Below are positions 1 to 8,161 of a stretch of DNA of 34,050 nt, one piece after another. The DNA is taken from the NCBI GenBank assembly GCA_017534595.1, contig JAFXVY010000080.1, positions 1 to 34,050 on the forward strand, read 5' to 3'. This stretch comes from Ruminococcus sp. Lineage in GTDB: Bacteria; Bacillota; Clostridia; Oscillospirales; Ruminococcaceae. The position numbers and the translations under genes were made by a program. Numbering within the stretch: position 1 is the stretch's first letter; each line of letters starts with the position of its first letter. The notes under the pieces were generated by a model. That model was not told the DNA's origin. It searched no databases and was given only the letters and a program-made list of their open reading frames with translations.

Positions 1-84
1 AAAGTCCGTGCTCGCTGCTCGCTCGCAGGCGAACTTGTGCGGGCGACGAACAAGGGGAGGCCCTCTCTTGCAGGGACTCCCCTC

Positions 85-115
85 TTTAAAAACAGTCCAC
101 CGGACTGTTTTTAAA
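85..115. terminator. perfect 14-bp inverted repeat, probable bidirectional terminator
   Basis: TTTAAAAACAGTCC (85-98), a three-base loop (99-101) and its exact reverse complement (102-115). Each arm ends in a T-rich or A-rich stretch, so a transcript from either strand would form a stem followed by U residues. It could end the ZIP transcript, although it lies about 240 bases past that gene, or a gene to the left of the window. Confidence 0.55.
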
Positions 116-201
116 TTCACCCCTTGCGGAGCGCCCTCCGGTAAGGGGAGTTTCGCCGTCTGCGGACGGCGACGAGGGGAGCTCCGCCCCCTCGACCCCC
201 G

Positions 202-250
202 CAAGGGGGAAGCGTCCCCCTTGACCCCTCTTTCGCTTTGCGTTTGGGTC
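202..250 (-). repeat. dispersed 3'-end element with hairpin, copy 1
   Basis: Read on the minus strand, this begins GACCCAAACGCAAAGCGAAAG, runs through GGGGTCAAGGGGGA and closes a hairpin (202-210 with 215-223). A close relative follows the GH5 gene at 30682-30734 in the same orientation relative to its upstream gene. Both copies sit just downstream of a coding region, so they may act as transcription terminators or mRNA 3'-end elements. Confidence 0.6.
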
Positions 251-356
251 ACACAACTTTGTTCAGCCCGCCGTCAAACCGAAGTGCTTTCCTGCACTCC
301 AAAAGCCAAAGGCGGAAATGCGCCGTCCGCGCCGAGGACCCGCGGGTTTTCGGTTG

Positions 357-1133
357 TCACCCCAGCGCCACATCCAGTATCATCATGATCTGAAACCCGA
401 GCATCACTCCCATCGTCCCCATGTGCCCCGACCCGATGTGCGCCTCCGGGATGAGCTCCTCTACTACAACGTACAGCATCGCCCCCGCCGCAAATGCAAG
501 CATCCAGGGCATAAGGATAGCTGTGTGCCCCGCCGCCGCAGCTGTTAATACTCCCGCTATCGGCTCGACGATCCCCGAAAGCGCCCCGCAGACAAAGGAT
601 CTCCTCCGGCTCATCCCCGCCTGCCGCAGAGGAAGCGAGATCGCCGCTCCCTCCGGAAAGTTCTGGATCCCGATACCCGCCGCAAGCGCTATCGCTGCCG
701 CCATTGACTCCGGACTGTCCGCCGCCGGTACGAAGGCCAGCCCTACTGCCATGCCCTCCGGGATGTTGTGCAGCGTAACCGCGAAGACCAGCAGGGCAGT
801 CCGCCCCAGACCGCGCTTTACACTGCTTTCGTCCGCGGGACGGAAAAACGGCATCAGACGGTCAAAGAGCATGAGGAAAAGGACGCCCGCCGTTATCCCC
901 GCCGACGCCGGCAGCCACCCCGGCAGCCCTCTTTCTTCCGACTGCTCGATGGACGGTATCAGCAGAGACCATACCGAAGCCGCCGTCATAACTCCCGCCG
1001 CGAACCCGAGCAGTACCCGCCGCAGAGATTCGCCCGAGCTGCCCCTTCGCATAAAGAATACCATACCCGCTCCCAGCGCGGTCATGGCAAACGTGAAGCC
1101 TGTCGCAGCCAGCGACAGCATTACTGTATTCAT
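357..1133 (-). CDS. ZIP family metal (zinc) transporter
   Basis: This 258-residue integral membrane protein should import divalent metal ions such as zinc into the cytoplasm. Hydrophobic segments are spread along the whole length. The two family signature motifs are visible: HNIPEGMAVGL in the fourth predicted segment and QNFPEGAAISLPL in the fifth, which supply the His, Asn/Gln, Pro, Glu and Gly residues of the metal site. The length and the poorly conserved loop place it in the GufA/ZupT-like branch rather than the eukaryote-type ZIPs. The ATG at 1133 has only a distant GAAAGG (about 12 bases upstream) as a ribosome binding site. The next gene is divergent, so the two share the control region 1134-1323. 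Metal specificity cannot be told from sequence. Confidence 0.92.
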   Translation of the reverse strand: MNTVMLSLAATGFTFAMTALGAGMVFFMRRGSSGESLRRVLLGFAAGVMTAASVWSLLIPSIEQSEERGLPGWLPASAGITAGVLFLMLFDRLMPFFRPADESSVKRGLGRTALLVFAVTLHNIPEGMAVGLAFVPAADSPESMAAAIALAAGIGIQNFPEGAAISLPLRQAGMSRRRSFVCGALSGIVEPIAGVLTAAAAGHTAILMPWMLAFAAGAMLYVVVEELIPEAHIGSGHMGTMGVMLGFQIMMILDVALG

Positions 1134-1260
1134 AAGGAGATCATGCCTTTCGTGTTAATTTTTGTCAGACAAAGCTAATCTATACTATGCCGGGAGGGCT
1201 TCTATTGTGCAGTTTGTTAAATACAAGAACAATTTAGTAAAAAAAGTTAAAAAATTACTA

Positions 1261-1289
1261 TTGTAAATCCCGGGGCAGTATGGTATAAT
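1261..1289 (+). promoter_or_regulatory. sigma-A type promoter for the 1324 gene
   Basis: TTGTAA at 1261-1266, a 17-base spacer and TATAAT at 1284-1289, followed by a GAGGTG ribosome binding site at 1311-1316. Confidence 0.7.
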
Positions 1290-1323
1290 TAAGGTGAGGT
1301 ATAATCGAAAGAGGTGACAGAGC

Positions 1324-1917
1324 TTGGATTCTGTGAAATTCCTGCTTTATACGCTTGCACGCATAGGCCTTATGATCGCGTGCGCCGCATTCGGGATACT
1401 TTTCGGAAGAGTGCTCTGTCCTGCGGTCATAACTCTCCTGCCCGACGGGGCGTTCAGGGATACCTTGATCGACCCTTCGCTGAGATCCGGTCTTGCGTTC
1501 GCGATGATGCTCGGCTTTCTGATCGCCGTGTTCGTCGAGGACGGGAAGAAGCACGCAGCCTATGAGATCTGGAGCAGCGTGAACGTCACGATCACCCTGA
1601 TATTTATGGTGATGGTGTACTTCGTGCCGTCCATATTCCGTGACTCGTTCGAGCCCTACGGCAAGGCTAATGCGTTCTATGAGGTCAGCTATTTCCCCTT
1701 TGACTGGCTCGAGGATCTGACCGGCGCCGAGTTCCTTGTGAGAGTCGCTCTCGGGCTCGGGATAATGGGCGCTGTGCTGTTCGGGGTGTATCTTGCGGCT
1801 TTCAAGAGATATGCCAAGGCTCACCCGTTCATATTGGGCGGACCCAAGCGTGGGGAGGATAAAATACCGCATGAGGAGGAGGAACCTGCCGAGGAAATGA
1901 ATTTGTTAAATGAATGA
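1324..1917 (+). CDS. unknown four-segment membrane protein
   Basis: I do not recognise this 197-residue protein. It starts at TTG (1324), supported by GAGGTG seven bases upstream and a good promoter at 1261-1289. Four hydrophobic stretches are visible at about residues 6-28, 54-72, 82-102 and 139-160, so it is a polytopic membrane protein. The C-terminal 35 residues are hydrophilic, with a run of acidic residues (HEEEEPAEEMN), and are probably cytoplasmic. It ends about 230 bases before the pilus operon, which has its own promoter, so it is probably a separate unit. Being next to the pilus genes is not enough to assign it to pilus assembly. Confidence 0.8.
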   Translation: MDSVKFLLYTLARIGLMIACAAFGILFGRVLCPAVITLLPDGAFRDTLIDPSLRSGLAFAMMLGFLIAVFVEDGKKHAAYEIWSSVNVTITLIFMVMVYFVPSIFRDSFEPYGKANAFYEVSYFPFDWLEDLTGAEFLVRVALGLGIMGAVLFGVYLAAFKRYAKAHPFILGGPKRGEDKIPHEEEEPAEEMNLLNE

Positions 1918-2037
1918 AACAGTACATAAGGGGTAAATATTGGACTCATAATGCGTGTATTGTAGATTTTGTTGAATTGTAATAAAAAACGGGGAGATAT
2001 TTTGTTACTTAAATAATAAAAAAAATTCATTTTTTCC

Positions 2038-2066
2038 TTGATTATTATAACGAAAAATGTTATAAT
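2038..2066 (+). promoter_or_regulatory. sigma-A type promoter of the pilus operon
   Basis: TTGATT at 2038-2043, a 17-base spacer and TATAAT at 2061-2066. The region 1918-2037 upstream is AT-rich and holds no gene. The transcript would start near 2073 and carry a leader of about 75 bases before the pilC start codon. Confidence 0.75.
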
Positions 2067-2072
2067 TATAAA

Positions 2073-2146
2073 AATGCGTTTTGTGCCTCATTGCGCCCTG
2101 GCGCAGGGAGCAGGACGTATGACACAGTGGAGGTGTAACCAGAAAA
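2073..2146 (+). promoter_or_regulatory. structured 5' leader of pilC, possible translational switch
   Basis: TGCGCC (2092-2097) can pair with GGCGCA (2100-2105). CCCTG (2096-2100) can instead pair with CAGGG (2104-2108). CCTCATTG (2086-2093) is complementary, with one bulge, to CAGTGGAGG (2125-2133), which contains the ribosome binding site. The alternatives overlap, so they could compete. It does not match any riboswitch consensus I know, and the structure is only inferred by eye. Confidence 0.35.
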
Positions 2147-3343
2147 ATGAAAAAATTTACTTACGTTGCCAAGGATGCCACGGGTAAGACCGTCAAGGGT
2201 ACCATGGAAGCGGAAGACGCACAGGGTGTCCTCGAAAAGACCCATGAACAAGGTTTGTTCCTGGTCAGCTATACCGAGGCTCTCGGAGGCGGCAGAAAGA
2301 ACTCATATAAGTTCTCGACCAAAAAGCTTGCCTTCTCGTGCCGTCAGCTCGCGGCTATGATGACGTCCGGTCTTACTATCGTAAGAGCGCTCGACATCCT
2401 GTACAAGGAAGAAGAGCACAAGGGCGCCAAGGCAGCATGGCTCGGCGTTTATGAAGACGTCAACAAGGGTACTACCCTTACCGATGCTCTGAGATCAAGG
2501 CTCGGTACGTTCCCCGACTTCTTCATTTCGATGGTCGATGCGGGTGAGACTTCGGGTACGCTCGATATCACGATGCAGCGTCTTTCGGATTACTACGCCA
2601 ACTCAAACAAGCTCAACAATAAGATAAAGAGCGCAAGTATCTACCCGATAATCCTCGGCGTTCTCTGTATCGCGATGGTAATCGGTATGTTCACCTTCAT
2701 CATGCCGCAGTTCGCCGGAATGATGGAGGAAGATAAGATGAACGGCCTGTCCAAGGCGCTGTTCGCGTTCTCTGACTTCTTCAAGGCAAGATGGTATATC
2801 CTGCTGATCGCACTGGTCGTTATAGTGCTCGGTATCATCTACGGCCTGAAGGTAGAGTCGATAAGGCTCTGGTTCGACAGAGTCAAGATCAAGATGCCCG
2901 CCGTCGGACCTCTTATGGTCAAGATCTACGAGGGCAGATTCGCAAGAACACTTTCATCGCTTTATTCAAGCGGTATCTCAATGGTCGAGTGCCTTGAGCG
3001 TTCGTCCAAGATCCTGAACAACACCTACGTTGATAAGTGCTTCATTCAGGTAGTCGATGAGGTAAAGCAGGGCGCACCGCTTTCGCAGTCGCTCGTTAAG
3101 ACCGAGATCTTCGAGGGTATGTTCTGCTCGATCATCTACGTCGGCGAAGAGTCGGGTGCTCTCGACGAGATCCTTGAAAAGACCGCAGACTTCTACGAGG
3201 AAGAAGCTGATTCCGCAGTTGAGAGACTGGTAGGACTTATGGAACCCCTTATGATCATCTTCATGGGCATTGCGATAGGTCTCTGTCTCGCAGGTATATT
3301 CCCGCTGCTCTACGGTTCGTTCGAGGGTATTGAGAACTCGTAA
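2147..3343 (+). CDS. pilC: type IV pilus inner membrane platform protein PilC (GspF family)
   Basis: This polytopic platform protein sits in the membrane at the base of the pilus machine and couples the PilB/PilT ATPases to pilin movement. The 398 residues match the usual length. The N-terminus (FTYVAKDATGKTVKGTMEAED) is the typical start of the family. Two GspF domains follow, at about residues 60-185 and 262-385, each ending in a hydrophobic hairpin; membrane segments lie near 165-190, 215-235 and 365-390. The start ATG at 2147 has GGAGGTG at 2129-2135, with a rather long spacer of 11 bases. It is the first gene of a run with pilM-pilN, pilO and three prepilin-like genes on the same strand. 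Confidence 0.95.
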   Translation: MKKFTYVAKDATGKTVKGTMEAEDAQGVLEKTHEQGLFLVSYTEALGGGRKNSYKFSTKKLAFSCRQLAAMMTSGLTIVRALDILYKEEEHKGAKAAWLGVYEDVNKGTTLTDALRSRLGTFPDFFISMVDAGETSGTLDITMQRLSDYYANSNKLNNKIKSASIYPIILGVLCIAMVIGMFTFIMPQFAGMMEEDKMNGLSKALFAFSDFFKARWYILLIALVVIVLGIIYGLKVESIRLWFDRVKIKMPAVGPLMVKIYEGRFARTLSSLYSSGISMVECLERSSKILNNTYVDKCFIQVVDEVKQGAPLSQSLVKTEIFEGMFCSIIYVGEESGALDEILEKTADFYEEEADSAVERLVGLMEPLMIIFMGIAIGLCLAGIFPLLYGSFEGIENS

Positions 3344-3381
3344 AAAAGAAAAATTATTATCTTGAATGGAGTGAATAATAA

Positions 3382-4872
3382 ATGCTGTCATTTGATATTT
3401 CGGACAGACAAGTACACATTGTTAAAGGCGAAAATGCCGGCGGCAAGATCAAGATCGAAAAATCTCTCACGGTCGAGGTCCCCGAGGAAATGATCATGAA
3501 CGGTGAGGTCATCAACCTCTCCGGACTTGCCGACCTGCTCGTTACCAACCTCAAGGCAGAGCTTATGATGGATAAGGAAGCTATCGTTACCTTCTCCTCA
3601 AGCAACATCGTATTCAAGGAACTCGTGGTCCCCAAGGCCAAGAGCGGTGAGTTCCTCCAGATGGTCCAGAACCATATGTCCCAGGAAATGGGTATCTCGG
3701 ATGAGTACTCTATCTCCTATACAGTAGTAGGCGAGGCCGGCGAGGATAACCCCGGCGCAGTTAAGGTGCTCGCTACCGCCTGCCCCTCCGCTATCGTTGA
3801 GGCGTTCAGAAAGCTGTTCAGCATCATGTCGATCAGCCTCAAGTCGGTAAACATCAGCTGCAACTCTATCTCGAGAATCGTGCTCTCCGATAAGAGCAAC
3901 AACGATAAGATGCCGCTGCTCGTTTGCCAGCTCGACGATAACTTCCTCGGCCTTACTCTCTTCGAGAACGGCCAGATGGCTTTCGCAAGATACGTCCCGA
4001 TTGATCCCTCCGACTACGATCAGGAGGACTACGTTACCGAGGCTCTCAACGAGAACATCTTCAGGATGGAGCAGTTCAATAAGGCTAGAGGCGGCCCGGG
4101 TCTCGATCATGTAATACTCTACGGTAAGATCGTAGACTTCATCAAGCTCGTTGACTCGCTCGACGGCATGGATATCAAGGCTTCGATCCTCGGCGTTCCC
4201 GCTCAGATCACCGGTTACGAGAACTTCGAGTTCACCGTATTCGCAAACGCTATCGGTTCTCTGTATAAGAGAAACAAGCAGACCGAGCGTATCAACCTCC
4301 TCGAGATCGACAATGCCACCGGCAAGACCTCCGAGGCTGCTACCGGCCTTCTCATTACCGCAGGCGTTATCGTTGCGGCATCCGCACTCGCTATCGGCGC
4401 TATCACCTTCTTCGTAAACATGAGGAAGAACGGCGTGCTCGACGATATCGAGGACACCAAGGCGGAGATCGCCAAGTGCGACGAGATCATAGCAGCCAAC
4501 AGGGTGCTCCATAACGGTCTCGACCAGGTCAACAGGTATAAGGCGATCGTTGAGAATGCCAAGAACAAGCTCGACGCTCTCCCGGTACTTAAGAAGAAGA
4601 TCTTTGAGCAGATCGATGAGGCGACAAACTCCACCAAGGAAAAGACCAACTACAAGGGCTTCTCCTATACGCTGGGCAGCGGACTTATCGCGATCTCCAG
4701 CGTCGAGGTTGCAGATCAGCTCCAGGCTCCTGAGTTCGTAAGAGGCGTCAAGGCGCTCAACTACTTCAACGATGTCAGATTTAACGGATATACGGGCACA
4801 GGCGACGAGGATGATCCCGTTATCATCAGTGCGCTGCAGCTTTACCTGAAATCAGAGGAGGTCGCTAAATAA
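3382..4872 (+). CDS. PilM-PilN fusion, pilus assembly protein
   Basis: The first 310 residues look like PilM, an actin-fold cytoplasmic protein: it opens with LSFDISDRQVHIVKG, has the phosphate-binding style of the family and a SHS2-like insert near residues 60-130. A single membrane segment follows at about 322-346, then a coiled-coil stretch (350-400) and a small alpha/beta domain to residue 496, which is the layout of PilN. In most bacteria PilM and PilN are separate proteins that bind each other through the PilN N-terminal tail; here they are one chain. The start ATG at 3382 follows a GGAG-type site at about 3367. The stop codon overlaps the pilO start by one base (TAATG at 4870-4874), so the two are translationally coupled. 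Confidence 0.85.
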   Translation: MLSFDISDRQVHIVKGENAGGKIKIEKSLTVEVPEEMIMNGEVINLSGLADLLVTNLKAELMMDKEAIVTFSSSNIVFKELVVPKAKSGEFLQMVQNHMSQEMGISDEYSISYTVVGEAGEDNPGAVKVLATACPSAIVEAFRKLFSIMSISLKSVNISCNSISRIVLSDKSNNDKMPLLVCQLDDNFLGLTLFENGQMAFARYVPIDPSDYDQEDYVTEALNENIFRMEQFNKARGGPGLDHVILYGKIVDFIKLVDSLDGMDIKASILGVPAQITGYENFEFTVFANAIGSLYKRNKQTERINLLEIDNATGKTSEAATGLLITAGVIVAASALAIGAITFFVNMRKNGVLDDIEDTKAEIAKCDEIIAANRVLHNGLDQVNRYKAIVENAKNKLDALPVLKKKIFEQIDEATNSTKEKTNYKGFSYTLGSGLIAISSVEVADQLQAPEFVRGVKALNYFNDVRFNGYTGTGDEDDPVIISALQLYLKSEEVAK

Positions 4873-5579
4873 TGAAACTCAGTTATCGTGATAAAGTCAT
4901 TCTGATAGTACTTCTCGTGATCCTGGTATGGGTCATCGGAGTAATGTTCTTCATCAAGCCCAAGTTTGAGGAGCTCGATGACGCTAACAAGGAATTCGAC
5001 AATCAGGTCCTCGTACTTGAGAACAAAAAGAATGAGATCAAGGCCGATGAGGGCCTTGAGGACAGAGTCAGGGAAGCTTACAATGAGGTGACCAACATCA
5101 CCAAGAACTTCTATGACAAGATGACTACCGAGGAGGTCAGTGAAACTATCGATAACATCCTCGACGAGGATGAGATCACCAACGACTCTCTCTCGATCTC
5201 GGCTTACGGTACCGCTACTATCGATCTGGTAAACTCTATCCCCCAGGATATGCAGACCGAAGTAGATATCATCGCCAGCCAGAACGCCAACCTTGGCGTA
5301 ACACCCGTTGAGAACTCCGAAGAGATCACAAGCGAGGAGACCGTTCAGGGTCCCGCTACCGTGCCCGCTTACTCTGTAAGCTTCGGATTCAGCTGCACTA
5401 TGGAACAGCTCCAGTCGTTCCTCGACAAGCTCCTCACCAGAAACGAGAAGAGCCTTGTTGTTACCAGCTGCACCATCTCGGATGTTAACGAGGAGACCAT
5501 CAGCGGCTCCATGGATATGACCCTGATGATGATGCCCAGGCTGCAGAACCCGCTCGACAAGCAGGCGGCAGCTTCCTAA
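4872..5579 (+). CDS. pilO: PilO-like pilus alignment protein
   Basis: This is a 235-residue bitopic membrane protein. It has a short cytoplasmic N-terminus, one membrane segment at about residues 8-28, a coiled coil (32-80) and an extracytoplasmic alpha/beta domain. This is the PilO layout, and its position directly after the PilM-PilN fusion supports the call. PilO pairs with PilN to link the cytoplasmic ring to the outer parts of the pilus machine. The ATG at 4872 overlaps the previous stop codon; AGAGGAGG at 4854-4861 gives a good ribosome binding site. The sequence is divergent, as is usual for this family, so identification leans on layout and context. Confidence 0.82.
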   Translation: MKLSYRDKVILIVLLVILVWVIGVMFFIKPKFEELDDANKEFDNQVLVLENKKNEIKADEGLEDRVREAYNEVTNITKNFYDKMTTEEVSETIDNILDEDEITNDSLSISAYGTATIDLVNSIPQDMQTEVDIIASQNANLGVTPVENSEEITSEETVQGPATVPAYSVSFGFSCTMEQLQSFLDKLLTRNEKSLVVTSCTISDVNEETISGSMDMTLMMMPRLQNPLDKQAAAS

Positions 5580-5588
5580 GTCAATAAG

Positions 5589-5635
5589 CACTTTTCAGCA
5601 GGTAGAGGGCATAATTTGCCCCCTACCGAAAAGTG
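5589..5635 (+). other. long imperfect hairpin between pilO and the PilX-like gene
   Basis: CACTTTTC (5589-5596) pairs with GAAAAGTG (5628-5635). Inside, GGTAGAGGGC (5601-5610) pairs with GCCCCCTACC (5618-5627), with one mismatch. There is no clear T tract after it, so it may be a weak terminator, an attenuator or an mRNA processing or stability element that lowers expression of the downstream prepilins relative to the assembly genes. Confidence 0.5.
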
Positions 5636-5691
5636 TTATAAAAGGTAAGAAGATGGATTGAATTGCAAAACCAGGAAGAAAGGTGGTAAAA

Positions 5692-8142
5692 ATGCGAAAA
5701 AGATTTGTCAAGAATGAAAGAGGAACAGTTCTGCTGACAGTTCTTTGCTTTACTACGATGTGTATGGTGATCGCTGCGATCGCACTGAATGTTTCCAACA
5801 TTTCTACAGTCGATTCCACCAACAACGTAAAGAGGGCACAGGCTCAGATCACCGCAGAGCATTACCTCGAACAGTACCTCTCCACGTTCCCCACCGATCC
5901 CAAGACGGGAAGGACAAACTACGACGATCTGAAAAAGCTCGCCGTAGGCGATGAAGAGAAAGCAAGCGTTATCTCGATCAGCGTTGACGCCTCCGACGGA
6001 TCGATCGGCAAGGGGGCCAACATAAGCAGCGGGACACTTGATCAAACGGCTGCGTTCGGCGGAAACTGCAATATCTATGTTTATAAGCTGGATGCGAACG
6101 GCATCGTTGTAAAGTCTGTCGCTTCTTACGACGATCAGCAAGGCATGGCAAGTGCCTATTTCTACGGAGAGGTCCCCAACGTTGACCTCAACAAGAACGC
6201 AGTAGAGACCTGCGGTACCTATACTACCACTGAGTACGCTGCGGCAGTTGCCGGAGACGTTCTGCTCGAACTGGCGGATCCCACATCCGTAACGAGCTTC
6301 CACAACTCCAACGGCAGCTATTATTCGAACTTCTACACAAATGCGAACCTTCTTTTGGCCAAGAACACCCCTGTTTACTTCGGCGATACTCTGGCTATCC
6401 CCGGCGTTCGTCTTTCCAACGCTCCTACCATTACGGCGGTCGGCAATATATTCCTCGATCAGCTGAATATGAGCACTACCGTTGGTAAGACCGATGGTAA
6501 CGGTAACACTACGACCTATACCGGTACTTCCGGCACTACCTACAACAGGAAAGACCTGTTCAACAAGAACGGTTATATCAACAGCGATGCCAAGGTGTTC
6601 CTCACCAGAGGCGGAAACAAGATCGGCGACTCTACCAACCCGATCGACATCTATTGCCGCGGTATGGTCATCGGCGTTATACCTGATTGCTATAAGAGCG
6701 ATCCGGGCTTCAAGACCAAGTATGACAGCTGGAAGAGCGATATAACCAATAAGTTCAGCGGCGGCACCTTCGAGAAGGGCGACGTCAGCAGCATCTACGG
6801 AAATATCTATTCCTACAAGGCCAAGGCCGACGATCCTTATACCGACGGAACTGTTATCATCAACAGCAACAATACCACCACGATCCACGGCGACCTCTGC
6901 GTTGACGGAGACCTCGTGATTTACAGCAACCTTTCCTGCGACGGCGGTATCTATGTTACAGGTACTGTTTATACTATCGGTTCCGGCACTAACTGGACCT
7001 GCTACTATCCCAAATCTGACGGTTCAGGCGGAGTTGAAAAGAAGCAGAAGTCGGCCGGCGACTCTATCGAGAGCACTATCCCTCAGAACAAGAGATCCAA
7101 CAAGCCTTCGATGAAGTATGCTCCCGGCCTCTTCAACTGGGAGGATAAGGAAAAGAGAAATCCCGAGATCGTTCTTCCGAGCACATATAAGGAGAAGTCT
7201 CCTAACAATATGTTCGCCGATAACAACGAGGATTCCAAGTTCTTCAAGGATAGATTTAACGAAGCTCTCAAGGTAACTCTTGCCGACAAGATCCCGAGCG
7301 GCTCGACCATGGTTCCGGTTTGTCCTGAATATAACGCTTCTCAGGGCGATAAGTCCCTTGTCAGGATGAAGGATTATAGCTATGTTACAATCAATGCGAG
7401 CTGCCGTCTGACTCCGCAGCAGGTAGGCGATACTTCCTTTGCTTCGGATATAAACGGTACCAACGATTGCGGTATCAAGTACTATGTAAATGTACAGGAT
7501 AAGGATATCTGGATCCTGCTGCCTGTAGTAAACGGTGCGACCAGTAACACCATCTGGGCAAACTTCCGTGTAAGAAATGCCAACAACGGACATCACTGCT
7601 ACTTCGTATTCTATAATTACGAGAACGGCAAGCCGGCTGATTATTATACCAATCCGACTACCATGACCACTGCTGCGACCAATGCAGGCAAGTTCTACAC
7701 CTCGACTACCAACAATACCGTTTACTTCCCCGCTCCTCAGAAGGGCGAGGTGGTAAAGGACGGCATCAAGTTCGCTTCCACCACATTCTCGTCAAGCTTT
7801 GCAGCAGGTCTCGAGGATAAGGACGGAGACTGCAACATGGTAATGCTCGTTCCCGACGGCTTCAAAACCGACTTCGGACATTCCGGCGGCGGAGCAGAGT
7901 ACTCCAATCCTTTCCAGATGATCGTTTACGGCCCCAATGCCGATTTTGTGTATAATTCAAAAGCGGGCAACGTTAAGTTCTACGGTCAGGTAAAGGTAAA
8001 CTCCTATAAGGTTACCGGTAACGCTGATACTCCGTTCAGATACAACGAGCTCAGCAAGGACTCCATACTCCATAAGTACCTCACCAAGGCAAACAAGGAC
8101 GTAGGAAATGTATACTTCCAGTATTACATCAGACACAAGTGA
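5692..8142 (+). CDS. large PilX-like secreted pilus-associated protein
   Basis: This 816-residue protein has a short basic N-terminus (MRKRFVKNERG) and then a membrane segment at about residues 12-35 starting TVLLTVLCFTTMCM. That resembles PilX-type or class III pilin-like leaders, with a possible cleavage after Gly, but the Glu normally at +5 of mature pilins is a Thr. The remainder is a long polar, Asn/Thr/Tyr-rich extracytoplasmic region of the beta-sheet type, with no catalytic motif that I can see. The ATG at 5692 is preferred because AAGGTGG lies five bases upstream; the frame also opens at GTG 5683. It is followed after 19 bases by a true prepilin. It may be a tip or adhesin-type minor pilin, which is an inference from position and size. 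Confidence 0.75.
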   Translation: MRKRFVKNERGTVLLTVLCFTTMCMVIAAIALNVSNISTVDSTNNVKRAQAQITAEHYLEQYLSTFPTDPKTGRTNYDDLKKLAVGDEEKASVISISVDASDGSIGKGANISSGTLDQTAAFGGNCNIYVYKLDANGIVVKSVASYDDQQGMASAYFYGEVPNVDLNKNAVETCGTYTTTEYAAAVAGDVLLELADPTSVTSFHNSNGSYYSNFYTNANLLLAKNTPVYFGDTLAIPGVRLSNAPTITAVGNIFLDQLNMSTTVGKTDGNGNTTTYTGTSGTTYNRKDLFNKNGYINSDAKVFLTRGGNKIGDSTNPIDIYCRGMVIGVIPDCYKSDPGFKTKYDSWKSDITNKFSGGTFEKGDVSSIYGNIYSYKAKADDPYTDGTVIINSNNTTTIHGDLCVDGDLVIYSNLSCDGGIYVTGTVYTIGSGTNWTCYYPKSDGSGGVEKKQKSAGDSIESTIPQNKRSNKPSMKYAPGLFNWEDKEKRNPEIVLPSTYKEKSPNNMFADNNEDSKFFKDRFNEALKVTLADKIPSGSTMVPVCPEYNASQGDKSLVRMKDYSYVTINASCRLTPQQVGDTSFASDINGTNDCGIKYYVNVQDKDIWILLPVVNGATSNTIWANFRVRNANNGHHCYFVFYNYENGKPADYYTNPTTMTTAATNAGKFYTSTTNNTVYFPAPQKGEVVKDGIKFASTTFSSSFAAGLEDKDGDCNMVMLVPDGFKTDFGHSGGGAEYSNPFQMIVYGPNADFVYNSKAGNVKFYGQVKVNSYKVTGNADTPFRYNELSKDSILHKYLTKANKDVGNVYFQYYIRHK

Positions 8143-8161
8143 TCGAAAGGAGAGACGGTTT

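Larger units (their letters stand above)
1..356. other. gene-free, hairpin-rich intergenic region
   Basis: I see no convincing gene here. Open frames cross it but they have no ribosome binding site and a low-complexity composition. It lies downstream of the minus-strand ZIP gene and holds several GC-rich hairpins and a copy of a dispersed element also found after the GH5 gene. Two hairpins are listed separately (85-115 and 202-250). What lies to the left of position 1 cannot be judged. Confidence 0.6.

Noticed and set aside
1-60. AAAGTCCGTGCTCGC at the left edge resembles the start of RNase P RNA (AAAGTCC.TGCTCGC).
   Set aside because: None of the other conserved RNase P segments follow in the next 350 bases, and the stretch is a CTCGC-rich simple repeat. 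Treated as chance.
421-1158. Long plus-strand frame opposite the ZIP gene.
   Set aside because: It is the shadow of the minus-strand gene, with a low-complexity Ala/Pro/Ser-rich translation and no ribosome binding site.
2073-2146. Cyclic di-GMP riboswitch in the pilC leader.
   Set aside because: Such riboswitches often precede pilus genes, but the conserved GEMM core bases are not present here.
8108-8161. Longer start for the 257-residue prepilin.
   Set aside because: It would overlap the previous gene and place 18 extra residues before the leader; the ATG at 8162 has a strong ribosome binding site.
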